A DNA stretch of 64,000 bases from Shewanella cutis (GCF_022410515.1 NZ_JACSDI010000001.1:310001-374000), one strand, 5' to 3'; counted from the stretch's first letter, positions 39,560 through 49,968 are shown. Numbers and translations are program-made. The notes: generated by a model from the letters alone, not told the origin.

Positions 39560-40039
39560 TTGGCACATACCTATATACCTTTAGACACCTATCGCCGTAA
39601 GTGGATTTTTAACCACAAAGACTTACCTGTCAGCGATGAAGACAAAACTTGTATCCTGCCATTAACGGATAAAAGTGCCATGCTGGTGTGGAATCAGTGG
39701 ATTAGCAATAAAAGCAACCGCGCCGAGCAATTTACTAAAGGGGATTGGGCGGCTAAAGCCGATGCATGGACACAAACAGATCATTGGCAAAGCGCATGGG
39801 ATAGCGAGGATAACAGCCTACCCGAGTTGTTGGCAGAGTTTATTCAGTGGCCAGAGGATACTCAGGTCTATTTTTGCTACGAAAAATATCAAGTGATAGA
39901 GACTCGTTGGGATGTGTTTGTCCGCAATTGGAAGTGCTTTTTGTTCTTTGATGATGGTCCAATTCTGATCTCTCCAAAACAAAAACAAGCCGTCATGTTT
40001 GAACAGAACGGCCAATATAAATTAGGTGTTCGTGGCTGA
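39560..40039 (+). CDS. DUF2947-like uncharacterised protein
   Basis: 159 residues starting at TTG 39560 (AGGAG 7 nt upstream), read MAHTYIPLDTYRRKWIFNHKDLPVSDED. The sequence is soluble and strikingly Trp-rich (AMLVWNQWIS, DWAAKADAWTQTDHWQSAWDSED, WDVFVRNWKCFLFFDDGPILI). It resembles the DUF2947 family, common in Shewanella and Vibrio; function unknown. It stands alone, outside the glycosylation cluster. Confidence 0.75.
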   Translation: MAHTYIPLDTYRRKWIFNHKDLPVSDEDKTCILPLTDKSAMLVWNQWISNKSNRAEQFTKGDWAAKADAWTQTDHWQSAWDSEDNSLPELLAEFIQWPEDTQVYFCYEKYQVIETRWDVFVRNWKCFLFFDDGPILISPKQKQAVMFEQNGQYKLGVRG

Positions 40040-40283
40040 CCCTGTCCACCCAAAAGCCAAACTGGTCGAATATTGCTTAACTCATATCGCTTTTTTACCG
40101 TGCTAGACAAGAGAAAACAGTCTTGTTTGGCCTAAATAACCAGCGATAGCTTGCACAGATAAGGCTATCGCTCCTCTTTGGTTTCGATTAGTATCGCTTC
40201 GCAATCTACAGATAAATCCCCGTTTGAGTAATCAAGATTATTGATACGCTCAACGGCCATAACTAAAAAATATGAGGTGTATG

Positions 40284-40844
40284 ATGAAGTTACTCTCAAC
40301 TCTGACGCTTACCACTGCTTTACTTTTCCCACTACTGACTCACGCTAAAGAGGTTTCCGGAGTCCAAGTTGCTGACAGTATCACGCTCGATGCTCAGACA
40401 CTGCAATTAAATGGCGCAGGGGTACGTAGCAAATTTTTTATGGATTTGTATGTGGGGAGCCTGTACGTGCCTACCCCCAGCAACACCACCGCAGAAGTGA
40501 TCAATGCCCCAGTTGCGGCGATTCGTCTTAATATCACCTCAGGAATGATCACCTCAGAGAAAATGCGTGATGCAATTATCGAAGGCTTTGAGTACGCCAC
40601 GGCCGATAATACCACGGATATTCAGCCACAAATTGATGCGTTTATGGCGCTATTTAAGGATGAAATAAAACAAGGCGACCAATTTACCTTAGTCGCCAAC
40701 AAAAGCCGTGGTGTTACCGCCTATAAAAACGGTCAAGAACAAGCCACGATTGAAGGGGAAATGTTCCGCCAAGCCTTACTCAAGATTTGGTTAGGTGAAA
40801 AACCTGCCCAGGCAAGCCTCAAAGAGGCTATGCTGGGCCAATAA
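40284..40844 (+). CDS. Chalcone isomerase-like periplasmic protein
   Basis: About 186 residues. GAGG lies upstream of two adjacent ATGs (40281 and 40284); I take the second on spacing. Signal peptide to about THA, then KEVSGVQVADSITLDAQTLQLNGAGVRSKFFMDLYVGSLYV, the chalcone-isomerase-like fold signature, and the terminal EMFRQALLKIWLGEKPAQASLKEAMLG. Family members in proteobacteria are not flavonoid enzymes; they may bind fatty acids. It abuts the next gene tail-to-tail. Confidence 0.82.
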   Translation: MKLLSTLTLTTALLFPLLTHAKEVSGVQVADSITLDAQTLQLNGAGVRSKFFMDLYVGSLYVPTPSNTTAEVINAPVAAIRLNITSGMITSEKMRDAIIEGFEYATADNTTDIQPQIDAFMALFKDEIKQGDQFTLVANKSRGVTAYKNGQEQATIEGEMFRQALLKIWLGEKPAQASLKEAMLGQ

Positions 40845-41789
40845 TCAAAATCTGAACTCGAGATCCAAGGCCGCAGCGCCTTGGTTATCGAGATCAAGGG
40901 CAGCTTCATCGGTCACTTCTAATTCGCCGTTAAAATAATAGCCCGCGTAGAGATTTAACGCGATTGCCGGTGTAACGCGCCAACCGGCTCGCAGATAGCT
41001 CACCCATTCATTGGTTTCGACTACCGTTTCATCATCGGCAATTAAAAATCGCTCCGTGCGGCGCGAATTACCCAAGCCCACGTTCCAAGCAGGATTGAAC
41101 TGATAGCTGAGTTCCAATCCGGCTGGCCCACTAAACCCAGCTTGGAAAGGGTTTGCTAAACGCCAGCTGTCATTAATCTGCCAGCTCACGGCAAGGTAAG
41201 GCAAAGTGCGCACTTCATCTATGTCGTTCAAGTAAGCCACACCAAAACCCAGCATATTTCCCGACTCAAAGGCATACATCGCCGACGCAACCACGCCATA
41301 ACTCTGTGCATTACTGGCGGACGCGGTATCGGCATACGCATATTGGATTTGTGGTGACAGCATAAATGACCAATGCTTATCCATCCGATAATTAACAGAT
41401 ACGCTCGCACGGTAGCGGTCAATATTTTCCCAAGTGTCACCCGCATCACTAAACAACGCAGCCGTATTATTGGCGCCTGTTAAACGAATATTACGCCAAT
41501 CGTAGTCAAGTCTGTCGTAGCCAAGTCTCATCCCAACGGACCATTGTTTGCTCAAGGGCATAGTAACGCCAGCGTTAAGTAACAGGCTATCCCGCTGCAA
41601 CTCTGTCTCACCATTGGCAACGTTGGCACTCTGGGTACTAATTTGCGATACGCTTAACTTAAACGGTTTATATTGCGCTTGCTGACGCGACTCAGCCGCA
41701 ACGGCGGAATAACTCAAAGACATTAATCCCAATCCTATGCACACTAGGCTGGTTTTTATGCTAACTCGAGAATAAAGTGGTGTCGTCAC
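40845..41789 (-). CDS. Outer-membrane beta-barrel protein (DUF6268-like)
   Basis: About 314 residues. I favour the GTG at 41789 (AAGGAG 5 nt upstream) over the ATG at 41804. Signal peptide ending SAVAA. The body consists of alternating amphipathic strands with aromatic girdles (WSVGMRLGYDRLDYDWRNI, YRASVSVNYRMDKHWSFMLSPQIQYAY), ending in LDLEFRF with the C-terminal Phe that targets the BAM complex. Function unknown; convergent with the chalcone-isomerase-like gene with no gap between stops. Confidence 0.78.
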   Translation of the reverse strand: MTTPLYSRVSIKTSLVCIGLGLMSLSYSAVAAESRQQAQYKPFKLSVSQISTQSANVANGETELQRDSLLLNAGVTMPLSKQWSVGMRLGYDRLDYDWRNIRLTGANNTAALFSDAGDTWENIDRYRASVSVNYRMDKHWSFMLSPQIQYAYADTASASNAQSYGVVASAMYAFESGNMLGFGVAYLNDIDEVRTLPYLAVSWQINDSWRLANPFQAGFSGPAGLELSYQFNPAWNVGLGNSRRTERFLIADDETVVETNEWVSYLRAGWRVTPAIALNLYAGYYFNGELEVTDEAALDLDNQGAAALDLEFRF

Positions 41790-41901
41790 GCTTGCTCCTT
41801 GCATTACTGTGAGTAATTTGTTGCGAATAATACGCTCAATTTAAGACAAAAGTTCACTCTTTTCGAAGAAGATACAAACTGATACTAAGCGTTTGATGCT
41901 G

Positions 41902-42522
41902 TTACACTCGGTAGGCTTTCAAGAACATTTCTGCACAACCGCGAATATACTGTTCACGTTCTCCCACTAAGTTATCCGCCTCCAACCCAAGCTCCAACCT
42001 TAGCTTTAGCTCACCAAAAAGCATCAAACACAAACGTACTGCACAGTGGTGCGGCTGAGCAAATCGATAGCGTCCAAGTGCTTCTACCGCGACTAAATAA
42101 TCAGCCATTAATCCTACAATATGCTTAGGTCCAGCCTCAAAAAACAAGCGTGACACTTCAGGGTGACTTTCCGATTGTGCCACACAGGCTTTAAACACCG
42201 TTATCGCCTCAGGGCTGACAATCATCTCGCCAAATTGCAAGGCAAACTCGGTAATGGTGGCTTCGGGTTGGCTTGGATCACTCAGCAAGTCATCATTCAA
42301 ATTGTGACCCACGCATTTCGATTCAATCGCCGCCACAAATAGCTCATCCTTACTGCCATAGTGGGAATAAACGGTTTGCTTAGAAACGCCCGCCAATTTA
42401 GCGACTTCATCCATACTGGTATGGGGAAACCCCTGGCGGCAAAACAAGTCCATAGCCGCAACCAGCACTTGCTGTTTCTTTTGTTCACTTCGGCTCAAGG
42501 GGATATCAGAAGACTGCGTCAT
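41902..42522 (-). CDS. TetR-family repressor of the adjacent RND efflux operon
   Basis: 206 residues from ATG 42522 (a TTG four codons upstream is the alternative). HTH region QQVLVAAMDLFCRQGFPHTSMDEVAKLAGVSKQTVYSHYGSKDELF is unmistakably TetR. The C-terminal ligand domain (about residues 80-200) resembles AefR-type repressors. It is transcribed divergently from the efflux genes, with two palindromic sites in the shared 136-bp intergenic region, so local repression is likely. Confidence 0.9.
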   Translation of the reverse strand: MTQSSDIPLSRSEQKKQQVLVAAMDLFCRQGFPHTSMDEVAKLAGVSKQTVYSHYGSKDELFVAAIESKCVGHNLNDDLLSDPSQPEATITEFALQFGEMIVSPEAITVFKACVAQSESHPEVSRLFFEAGPKHIVGLMADYLVAVEALGRYRFAQPHHCAVRLCLMLFGELKLRLELGLEADNLVGEREQYIRGCAEMFLKAYRV

Positions 42523-42570
42523 ATCATTACTCAAAAATCGATATCATTAATTCGTCTTAGTTAAGCACAA

Positions 42571-42619
42571 AATAGACTAGACAGTCCAGTTTTACGCAAC
42601 TAGACTAGCAAGTCTAGTT
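42571..42619. promoter_or_regulatory. Two TetR-type palindromic operators
   Basis: AACTAGACT-N4-AGTCTAGTT at 42598-42619 is a perfect 9-bp dyad. AATAGACT-N4-AGTCCAGTT at 42571-42591 is a near copy. Their centres are about 27 bp apart, between the divergent repressor and efflux genes, a good arrangement for cooperative autorepression. Confidence 0.8.
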
Positions 42620-42658
42620 ACATAAAATTAACCTAATGCTTACAGAGTAAGGATTGTG

Positions 42659-43783
42659 ATGGACATAGCTGCCCGACGTTCTTGGCGTGCAATCGCCCTT
42701 TGTGTGATTGCCGCGACTACCTTAACCGCCTGCCAAAAAGAAGTCACTGAGCACGCTAACACAGCCCAGTTACAAAATGTCATCACCGCGCCTTTGCGCT
42801 TATCGCCAAGTTATCAAAGTGAGCAAGTGTTCACTGGCACCATTCGCGCAGGTAACACGACAGGGGTTGGCTTTGAACTATCAGGAAAATTAAGTGAACT
42901 GAATGTCGATAGTGGAGCCAACGTCCGCCAAGGGCAGGTTCTAGCCAAACTTGATACTCGCTTGCTTGAAGCCGAGCGCCAAGAAATCCAAGCAAGCTTA
43001 GCGCAAACTCAAGCTGATGTTGACCTTGCCACCAGCACACTCAAGCGTAATCTAGAACTAAAAAAATCCGGTTATGTCTCAGAACAATTGCTCGATGAAA
43101 CTCAAACCCAACTCGCCAGCCTAGAAGCGGCTAAAAAACGCCTGCTCGCCTCGCAACATGCTAATCAACTCAAACTCGACAAATCGCACTTACTTGCCCC
43201 CTTTGATGGCATCATCAGTCAGCGCCAACATAATTTAGGGGAAGTGGTTGCCGCGGGTAGTCCCGTCTTTACCTTAATAGGCAATATAAATACTGAGGCC
43301 TATATCGGTGTTCCCGTCGCCATTGCAAACCAATTCTCCACCGGACAAAATGTCAAGGTTACTGTACATAATCAGCCATTTACGGCAAAAATTGCGGGAA
43401 TGAGTGCCGAGGTCAATCCCATTAGCCGCACTGTTCAATTGCGGATCAGTCTACCTGAACACGCCAGAGTGATTAATGGGGAAATAGCCTATTTACATCA
43501 ACAACAAACCGTTGAACAAGCTGGTTATTGGGTACCGATTTCAGCACTGATTGATGGTATTCGAGGGCGCTGGAATATCTATGTGGCGGCTCAAAATTCA
43601 ACAATCAAAGCGTCAGATATCACTCAACGCCACATCGAGCGACGCGATGTCGATATCCTCTACACCACGCAGGATATGGCTTATATCCAAGGTGCTATTA
43701 AAGGCGACGAACACTATGTGACTCAAGGCTTGCATAAGTTAGTCGTTGGCCAAGCCGTTTCCACACTCGCGACAACGAGGTAA
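42659..43783 (+). CDS. RND efflux periplasmic adaptor (membrane fusion lipoprotein)
   Basis: 374-residue adaptor linking an inner-membrane RND pump to an outer-membrane channel. Lipobox LTAC near residue 26, biotinyl-lipoyl halves (GFELSGKLSELNVDSGANVRQGQVLAKLDTRLLEAE and LLAPFDGIISQRQHNLGEVVAAG), a coiled-coil hairpin between them, and a beta-barrel domain. ATG 42659 is preferred over GTG 42656. It starts under the TetR operators and is followed 2 bp later by the pump gene. Confidence 0.92.
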   Translation: MDIAARRSWRAIALCVIAATTLTACQKEVTEHANTAQLQNVITAPLRLSPSYQSEQVFTGTIRAGNTTGVGFELSGKLSELNVDSGANVRQGQVLAKLDTRLLEAERQEIQASLAQTQADVDLATSTLKRNLELKKSGYVSEQLLDETQTQLASLEAAKKRLLASQHANQLKLDKSHLLAPFDGIISQRQHNLGEVVAAGSPVFTLIGNINTEAYIGVPVAIANQFSTGQNVKVTVHNQPFTAKIAGMSAEVNPISRTVQLRISLPEHARVINGEIAYLHQQQTVEQAGYWVPISALIDGIRGRWNIYVAAQNSTIKASDITQRHIERRDVDILYTTQDMAYIQGAIKGDEHYVTQGLHKLVVGQAVSTLATTR

Positions 43784-43785
43784 TC

Positions 43786-46700
43786 ATGATTAAAGCCTTT
43801 GTCGAAAATGGCCGCCTAGTCAGCCTAGTGATCGCCTTGCTTTTAGTTGCCGGATTTGGGGCAATGTCCAGCTTGCCACGCACAGAAGATCCGCATATCA
43901 CCAACCGCTTTGCCTCTGTGATAACCCCGTATCCAGGCGCATCCGCTGAACGGGTAGAGGCATTAGTCACTGAAGTATTAGAAAACCAGTTACGCCGCCT
44001 TGGGGAAATCAAACTGATTCAATCGACCTCAAGACCCGGTATTTCAGTGATTCAATTAGAACTCAAAGACACTGTAACAGATACCGATCCTGTGTGGTCT
44101 AGGGCGCGGGATCTGCTGGCTGACGCCAGAAACAACCTACCCGATGATATACAAACACCCACCTTAGATGACCAAGTGGGCTACGCCTACACCGCCATTT
44201 TAAGTCTAGTGTGGAACGATAGCAGTCAACCTCGGGTTGATATGCTTAATCGCTACGCCAAAGAATTACAAAGCAGACTCAGACTCTTAGCCGGGACGGA
44301 CTTCGTTAAACTCTACGGCGCGCCTGAAGAAGAAATTCTCGTGCAACTTGATGGTTATAAGATGAGTCAGTTGCAGCTGACTCCGGGGACTATCGCCAAC
44401 ATTCTGCGCAGCGCTGACAGCAAAATTGCGGCAGGAGAGATTAATAACAATCATTTTCGTGCATTAGTCGAAGTATCTGGTGAACTCGATTCCCAAAGTC
44501 GCATTCGCCAAGTGCCACTAAAAGTGGATAGCGCTGGGCAAATCATTCGCTTGGGCGATATTGCGACAATCAGCCGTCAACCTAAAAGCCCTGCAGACAG
44601 TATCGGCCTCGTCGATGGTGAGCAAGGTGTTTTTGTCGCGGCACGTATGCTCAACAATACTCGCGTCGATATATGGCAGGGACAAGTCAAAGAGTTGGTC
44701 GATGAATTCAATATCGATCTACCCGCAAATATCAAAGTGGAATGGTTATTTGAGCAAAACAGTTACACCAGTGAACGGCTTGGTGGACTGGTTATCAACC
44801 TCATACAAGGGTTTGTAATTATTCTCAGCGTGTTACTGCTAACCCTAGGGCTGAGAAATGCCATTATCGTTGCCCTATCACTCCCCCTGACCGCACTCTT
44901 TACTTTGGCCTGTATGAAATACATTGGCTTACCCATTCATCAAATGTCAGTCACAGGTTTAGTGGTAGCCCTAGGGATCATGGTGGACAATGCCATTGTG
45001 ATCGTCGATGCCATCGCCCAGCGCCGCCAACAGGGTATGAGTCGCCTAAACGCCGTGACTGAGACCTTACATCACTTATGGTTACCCTTAGCTGGCTCAA
45101 CGATTACCACTATTTTGGCCTTTGCTCCCATCGTATTAATGCCGGGCGCTACAGGCGAGTTTGTCGGCGGCATTGCGATGTCGGTAATGTTTGCTCTGTT
45201 TGGTTCCTATTTAATTTCCCACACTTTGATTGCCGGACTGGCGGGACGTTTTAGCCTTGAAGGTAAACAACCGATTTGGTATCAGCATGGGCTCAATCTG
45301 CCTTTAGTGAGTGATTACTTTCAAGCAAGCCTTAATTTTGCGCTGAATCGCCCACTGCTCAGTGCCATATTAATCGGCACCATTCCGCTGTTGGGTTTTT
45401 ATGCCTCAGGGAAAATGACCGAGCAATTCTTCCCACCATCGGATCGGGATATGTTCCAAATTGAGTTATATCTCGCGCCCCACGTCAGTCTAGAAAATAC
45501 GCTAAGCCAAGTGCATTTGATGGATAAACAATTGCATCAAATCGAAGGCATTACCCAAGTCGATTGGGTTGTCGGGGGAAATACGCCTTCGTTTTATTAT
45601 AATTTAACCCAGCGCCAACAAGGCGCGACCAACTATGCACAGGCAATGGTAAAAACCATCGATTTTGAGCGTGCTAACGCCCTTATACCGGCACTGCAAC
45701 AACGTTTCGATAAAGCCTTTCCTGAAGCTCAGGTGCTGGTACGCAAACTCGAGCAAGGCCCGCCCTTTAATGCACCGGTCGAGTTGATGATATTCGGCCC
45801 AAATCTGGAAACGTTACGCACCCTCGGTGATGAAATCCGTCATATTTTGGCCGCTACGCCCGATGTCATCCACACCCGCGCAACCTTGAGTGCAGGGTCA
45901 CCAAAGGTATTACTGCAGGTGAATGAAGATGCCAGTTTAATCAGCGGACTAAGCCTGACCGATATCGCCAGACAAGTCCAAATGTCTACAACAGGAGTGA
46001 TTGGTGGCAGCGTATTAGAACAAACCGAGTCGTTACCTATCCGCGTGCGTTTAGGCGAGAGTAGCCGTGAGCAGGCGAGCCGCTTATCGGAAATCCAACT
46101 GATGACACCTTCTGGCACAGCAGTTCCGTTATCTGCACTTTCACATAATGAAGTACAGGTAAGCCGTGGGGCAATACCAAGACGCAATGGCCAACGGGTC
46201 AATACCATCGAAGCCTATATCGTCAGTGGTGTATTACCCGCCCAAGTCTTAAATGATGTTAAAGATAAAGTGGCTGCAATCAAACTGCCGGCAGGCTATC
46301 GGATTGAAATTGGCGGAGAAAGCGCTAAACGCAATGAAGCGATAGGTAACCTACTGTCAAATATCATTTTAGTGGTCACCTTATTACTAGCAACCGTGGT
46401 GTTATCCTTTAATTCCTTTAGGCTCACGGCCATTATTTTACTCAGCGCATTACAGTCGGCAGGACTAGGGCTACTTGCAGTATTTGTGTTTGGTTATCCC
46501 TTTGGCTTTCCGGTCATCATCGCCCTACTCGGCTTAATGGGGCTGGCAATCAACGCTGCCATTGTGATCTTAGCTGAGCTCGAAGAGTTACCAGCGGCAA
46601 GAATGGGCGATAAGGCGGTCATTGTTAGCACAGTGAGCAGTTGCGGCCGTCATATCAGCTCAACCACGATCACCACTGTAGGAGGTTTTATTCCGCTTAT

Positions 46701-46866
46701 TATTGCAGGTGGCGGCTTCTGGCCACCCTTTGCGATCGCTATCGCGGGCGGCACCTTGCTGACAACGCTGTTATCACTCGTTTGGGTGCCCACTATGTAT
46801 CTACTACTGATGACAAAGCGCCATTCGACACAAGCAGCGACCTTATCTCCTCAAATGGCATCATGA
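43786..46866 (+). CDS. RND efflux transporter, inner-membrane pump (AcrB/HAE1-like)
   Basis: 1026-residue proton-driven pump with 12 predicted membrane segments in two homologous halves and large periplasmic loops. It starts MIKAFVENGRLVSLVIALLLVAGFGAMSSLPRTEDPHI. The TM4 motif GLVVALGIMVDNAIVIVDAI has the conserved acidic residues of the proton relay. The sequence APIVLMPGATGEFVGGIAMSV is family-typical. No outer-membrane channel gene is adjacent, so it must use one encoded elsewhere. Its last codons overlap the convergent ydcH-like gene by 16 bp. Substrates unknown. Confidence 0.93.
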   Translation: MIKAFVENGRLVSLVIALLLVAGFGAMSSLPRTEDPHITNRFASVITPYPGASAERVEALVTEVLENQLRRLGEIKLIQSTSRPGISVIQLELKDTVTDTDPVWSRARDLLADARNNLPDDIQTPTLDDQVGYAYTAILSLVWNDSSQPRVDMLNRYAKELQSRLRLLAGTDFVKLYGAPEEEILVQLDGYKMSQLQLTPGTIANILRSADSKIAAGEINNNHFRALVEVSGELDSQSRIRQVPLKVDSAGQIIRLGDIATISRQPKSPADSIGLVDGEQGVFVAARMLNNTRVDIWQGQVKELVDEFNIDLPANIKVEWLFEQNSYTSERLGGLVINLIQGFVIILSVLLLTLGLRNAIIVALSLPLTALFTLACMKYIGLPIHQMSVTGLVVALGIMVDNAIVIVDAIAQRRQQGMSRLNAVTETLHHLWLPLAGSTITTILAFAPIVLMPGATGEFVGGIAMSVMFALFGSYLISHTLIAGLAGRFSLEGKQPIWYQHGLNLPLVSDYFQASLNFALNRPLLSAILIGTIPLLGFYASGKMTEQFFPPSDRDMFQIELYLAPHVSLENTLSQVHLMDKQLHQIEGITQVDWVVGGNTPSFYYNLTQRQQGATNYAQAMVKTIDFERANALIPALQQRFDKAFPEAQVLVRKLEQGPPFNAPVELMIFGPNLETLRTLGDEIRHILAATPDVIHTRATLSAGSPKVLLQVNEDASLISGLSLTDIARQVQMSTTGVIGGSVLEQTESLPIRVRLGESSREQASRLSEIQLMTPSGTAVPLSALSHNEVQVSRGAIPRRNGQRVNTIEAYIVSGVLPAQVLNDVKDKVAAIKLPAGYRIEIGGESAKRNEAIGNLLSNIILVVTLLLATVVLSFNSFRLTAIILLSALQSAGLGLLAVFVFGYPFGFPVIIALLGLMGLAINAAIVILAELEELPAARMGDKAVIVSTVSSCGRHISSTTITTVGGFIPLIIAGGGFWPPFAIAIAGGTLLTTLLSLVWVPTMYLLLMTKRHSTQAATLSPQMAS

Positions 46867-47096
46867 ACCAAATATTGATACAACTTATCTTTAAGGTGGA
46901 GCCGCTCTAATTTTAAGGCCACAAAGTGCTCATCATCAGTGGGCACTTTGGTTAACTCTAAAGCGCGGATTTTGTGGTCTAATTCGTGGTAGCGCTGCGC
47001 CATAGTCGCAAAGATCATATTATTTTTTTTAAGGTGACGAATGTGGTCAGCAAAATCTGGAAACTCATAAATTAACGCATGATTTTCGCCAAGCAT
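46851..47096 (-). CDS. YdcH family (DUF465) small protein
   Basis: 81 residues from ATG 47096 (AAGGAG 7 nt upstream): MLGENHALIYEFPDFADHIRHLKKNN, then a helical hairpin HELDHKIRALEL and LERLHLKDKLYQYL. This is the DUF465/YdcH pattern. Function unknown. It overlaps the 3' end of the RND pump gene on the opposite strand. Confidence 0.88.
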   Translation of the reverse strand: MLGENHALIYEFPDFADHIRHLKKNNMIFATMAQRYHELDHKIRALELTKVPTDDEHFVALKLERLHLKDKLYQYLVHDAI

Positions 47097-47369
47097 AATG
47101 TCACTCCTTGTTGTCTTGTATCGACTCAATTGCGATAGAGCATGGAAAATCTGCTATTTGATCTCCCACAAATATCATCCTGAAACACCTTTTCCATCCT
47201 TAAGAACGACATTCCAACCTTTTAGAATTATGTAAAATTATTGTCAACATCAATCGACAATATGTCAGCGAACTATCTATACATAATAGGAAATATTAGA
47301 CCCAAATCAAGACCATGACGTAAAACTTAGGTTAGATTAGCGTTAACCTTCACCCTATAGGATCGAACA

Positions 47370-49373
47370 ATGAATTATAAAAATTGGCCTATTGCAAAAC
47401 AAATCGGCACCCTCGCGTTTGTCCTTACCCTACTCGTTTTCTGCATATTGGGGACTCTCTCCTATAAATCCGCTTCAAATGTACTCGAAGATAAAGGCAT
47501 CAGTGCCATGAAAGCTGAGATGCACGCAGTATCTGATATGCTTGAGTTGCAATACGATAGCTTGTTGCAATTAGCAAGACGCAATGCCGATGTGTTTAAA
47601 GGAATGTATCCCGGCCAATTTAGTCTGTTAGATAAAAAGGTCGATGTACTCGGGGTGAACACGCCTGCACTAATGCATGAAGCGGAGCAGCTTAACGCCT
47701 CAAAGAGCAAAGTTGACCGTTTTGCTAACCTCACGGGCGGTACCGCTACCGTATTTGCTCTGTCAGGGGATGACTTTGTTCGCATAGCAACCTCCCTTAA
47801 AAAAGCCGATGGCAGCCGCGCCTTAGGCACCTTTTTAGGAAAAAACCATCCAGGTTATCCAACCTTGATAAAAGGGGAGATTTATGAAGGATACGCCAAA
47901 CTTTTTGGTAAGGACTATATGACGGTCTACCGCCCCATTAAGGATATACAAGGACAAGTCATTGGGATCTTATTTATCGGTTTTGAAATCACCCAATCCT
48001 TAAAACAATTACAAGAAGCGGTAAATAAAATCACGCTAGAAGAAAGCGGCCATTTTCTGTTAATGCGCAAAGCTGATAATGTGCTCGTCGCGCATCCCAA
48101 ATTCAATACTGGCGAACCAGTAACAGAGTCAATGCTTGATGGCCTAACCCTCAGCCAAGCCACACAAAACCAAGCCGAATGGCGCTATGCCAACAGTAAA
48201 AACCAACCAATGTTTGCCTACAGCCAAAGCGTTAACGGCTGGAACTGGATGCTGATTGGGCAAGTTAACGCCAATGAATTAAATGAAGAAGGCCTGCTGT
48301 TATTAACCATCAATGCCATAGTAGCCGTATCGGGCATAGTGTTAATTACAGTGCTGCTGTCCTTGGTGCTACTGCGTGCACTTAAGCCTTTACATGCACT
48401 ACAGCAGCACATGGAAATCATTGGTTCAGGGGACTTTAGTCATCATCTACCACCATCGGCATTTGATAGTCAAAACGAAGTCGATAAAATCACAACTAGC
48501 GTCTCCAACATGTCATCGGAATTACGGCAATTAATCAGTGCCCTGCAAACATCAGTGCAGAGTATTGAGCAGCAAGCGTCAAAAGCGCAGCGAATTGCCA
48601 AACAAAATGGCGAGGAAGCTCAAGCGCTAATGCAACAAACAGATCAAATTGCGACGGCAATCGAAGAAATGTCAACATCAATCCGCGATGTCGCAAATCA
48701 TGCCCAAGAGGGGGCCAATCAGAGCCAGCAGGTGGACATCGCCGCCAAAGAAGGTCAACAGCAACAAACACGGTTGGTACAAGACTTACTGAAACTAAGC
48801 CAACAACTCAACAATAGCCATCAAGCCGTTGATAAAGTTAGTCAAGAAAGTGAAGCAATCAGTAAAGTCACGGAAGTGATCAACAGTATTGCTGAGCAAA
48901 CTAACCTACTTGCCCTCAATGCGGCTATTGAAGCAGCCCGAGCGGGTGAACAAGGGCGAGGTTTTGCCGTGGTTGCCGATGAAGTTCGCACTTTGGCTCA
49001 ACGGACCCAAACATCGATTCAAGAAATCGGTCAAACCATCGATAAACTGCAAACCCAAGTCAAAACGACAACGAGTCAAATGGCGCAAAGTCATCAACTC
49101 GGTATCGCCTCAGCAAATCAAGGGGAAGAAACCGGTCATCAACTTGAGGAAATTAACCGCAGAATCGCTGAGCTTGCCATCAGCTCACGTAATATAGCCT
49201 CCGCAACCGAGCAACAAAGTAGCGTCGCCCAAGAGATCACCCACAATCTGCATCAAATCAGCGAGCTGGCTAATGAAGGAGAGCACAGAGCCGCCGAGAC
49301 AGTCAATTCAGCGAATGAGTTATCTTCCCTCGCCATTGCGCTTAAGCAGCAAATTAGTCAATTTAAGGCCTAA
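47370..49373 (+). CDS. Methyl-accepting chemotaxis protein with Cache sensor domain
   Basis: 667-residue chemoreceptor. TM1 at about 11-31; a periplasmic Cache_3/Cache_2-type sensor (about 35-300, with [35 protein letters not shown] and [13 protein letters not shown]); TM2 about 305-328; HAMP to about 385; and the signalling hairpin with tip [39 protein letters not shown]. No C-terminal CheR-binding pentapeptide. Single gene, closed by a strong terminator. Ligand cannot be deduced from sequence. Confidence 0.95.
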   Translation: MNYKNWPIAKQIGTLAFVLTLLVFCILGTLSYKSASNVLEDKGISAMKAEMHAVSDMLELQYDSLLQLARRNADVFKGMYPGQFSLLDKKVDVLGVNTPALMHEAEQLNASKSKVDRFANLTGGTATVFALSGDDFVRIATSLKKADGSRALGTFLGKNHPGYPTLIKGEIYEGYAKLFGKDYMTVYRPIKDIQGQVIGILFIGFEITQSLKQLQEAVNKITLEESGHFLLMRKADNVLVAHPKFNTGEPVTESMLDGLTLSQATQNQAEWRYANSKNQPMFAYSQSVNGWNWMLIGQVNANELNEEGLLLLTINAIVAVSGIVLITVLLSLVLLRALKPLHALQQHMEIIGSGDFSHHLPPSAFDSQNEVDKITTSVSNMSSELRQLISALQTSVQSIEQQASKAQRIAKQNGEEAQALMQQTDQIATAIEEMSTSIRDVANHAQEGANQSQQVDIAAKEGQQQQTRLVQDLLKLSQQLNNSHQAVDKVSQESEAISKVTEVINSIAEQTNLLALNAAIEAARAGEQGRGFAVVADEVRTLAQRTQTSIQEIGQTIDKLQTQVKTTTSQMAQSHQLGIASANQGEETGHQLEEINRRIAELAISSRNIASATEQQSSVAQEITHNLHQISELANEGEHRAAETVNSANELSSLAIALKQQISQFKA

Positions 49374-49393
49374 GTCAGACTAAGCCCCATTCA

Positions 49394-49422
49394 AATACCG
49401 TCCATCTGGACGGTATTTTTTT
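49394..49422 (+). terminator. Terminator of the chemoreceptor gene
   Basis: Perfect 11-bp stem AATACCGTCCA/TGGACGGTATT, 2-nt apex (TC), followed by TTTTT. It starts 21 bp after the stop codon. Confidence 0.92.
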
Positions 49423-49480
49423 ACGTTATTTAGCGCTCTAATTTCCACTGATAAAGTGATCTCGGTAAGCGCATTTCTAG

Positions 49481-49501
49481 CACATAGCACATAGCACATA
49501 G
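49481..49501. repeat. Three exact copies of a 7-bp tandem repeat
   Basis: CACATAG repeated three times, preceded by TAG, in the non-coding gap between the chemoreceptor terminator and the MITE. Too short to call as anything but a simple repeat. Confidence 0.8.
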
Positions 49502-49697
49502 AAAAAATCACAAATATCCCAAAGGGTTGGGCCATTTTCTTATCAATTTGTGATTACTGATTTAGCAAGCTTCAAATCAAGCGGGTTTATCCTCCATTAT
49601 AGAAAATATCAGCAATAGGCTAATCCCCAACTGGTTGAAGTTAGTGCAGATAATATATCGTCGGCCGCGAAACCTACCCGCAAATACGCAGCCAATT

Positions 49698-49968
49698 ATA
49701 CCAATCGTATTAAATATCTGTTCATTCAGAACGCGCTTTAGACAAGGCGAAGGCTTGAAGGCATAGTGGTGTTCTGTCAGAAAGCCTTAAGCGCAGTATA
49801 AAGCGCGTTGCCATACAGTGAACATCAGCCGCCCTTTGGGAACCACACAGGCATCCCACTCCGGTGTTGCATTGACTTAAAAGGGAATAACCGTTTCTGC
49901 GTCAATGCGCCTTGGATTGAAATGCCTGTGAGGCTCTGAACTGATTAGATATTTAATGTGATTGGTAT
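49698..49968. mobile_element. MITE, 271 bp, with about 32-bp terminal inverted repeats
   Basis: The left end reads ATACCAATCGTATTAAATAT and the right end, in reverse complement, ATACCAATCACATTAAATAT. The match continues for about 32 bp with few mismatches. If the ends are CCAATC/GATTGG, each is flanked by TA, the target duplication of IS630/Tc1-mariner elements. Internal nested dyads exist, for example AACGCGCTTTA (49730-49740) with TAAAGCGCGTT (49799-49809), and AGGCAT with ATGCCT. No ORF, so mobilised in trans if at all. Confidence 0.82.

Noticed and set aside
49698..49968. Non-coding RNA gene or riboswitch in place of a MITE
   Set aside because: The nested pairing is explained by an element with terminal inverted repeats flanked by TA. 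No promoter-terminator arrangement or known riboswitch core was seen.
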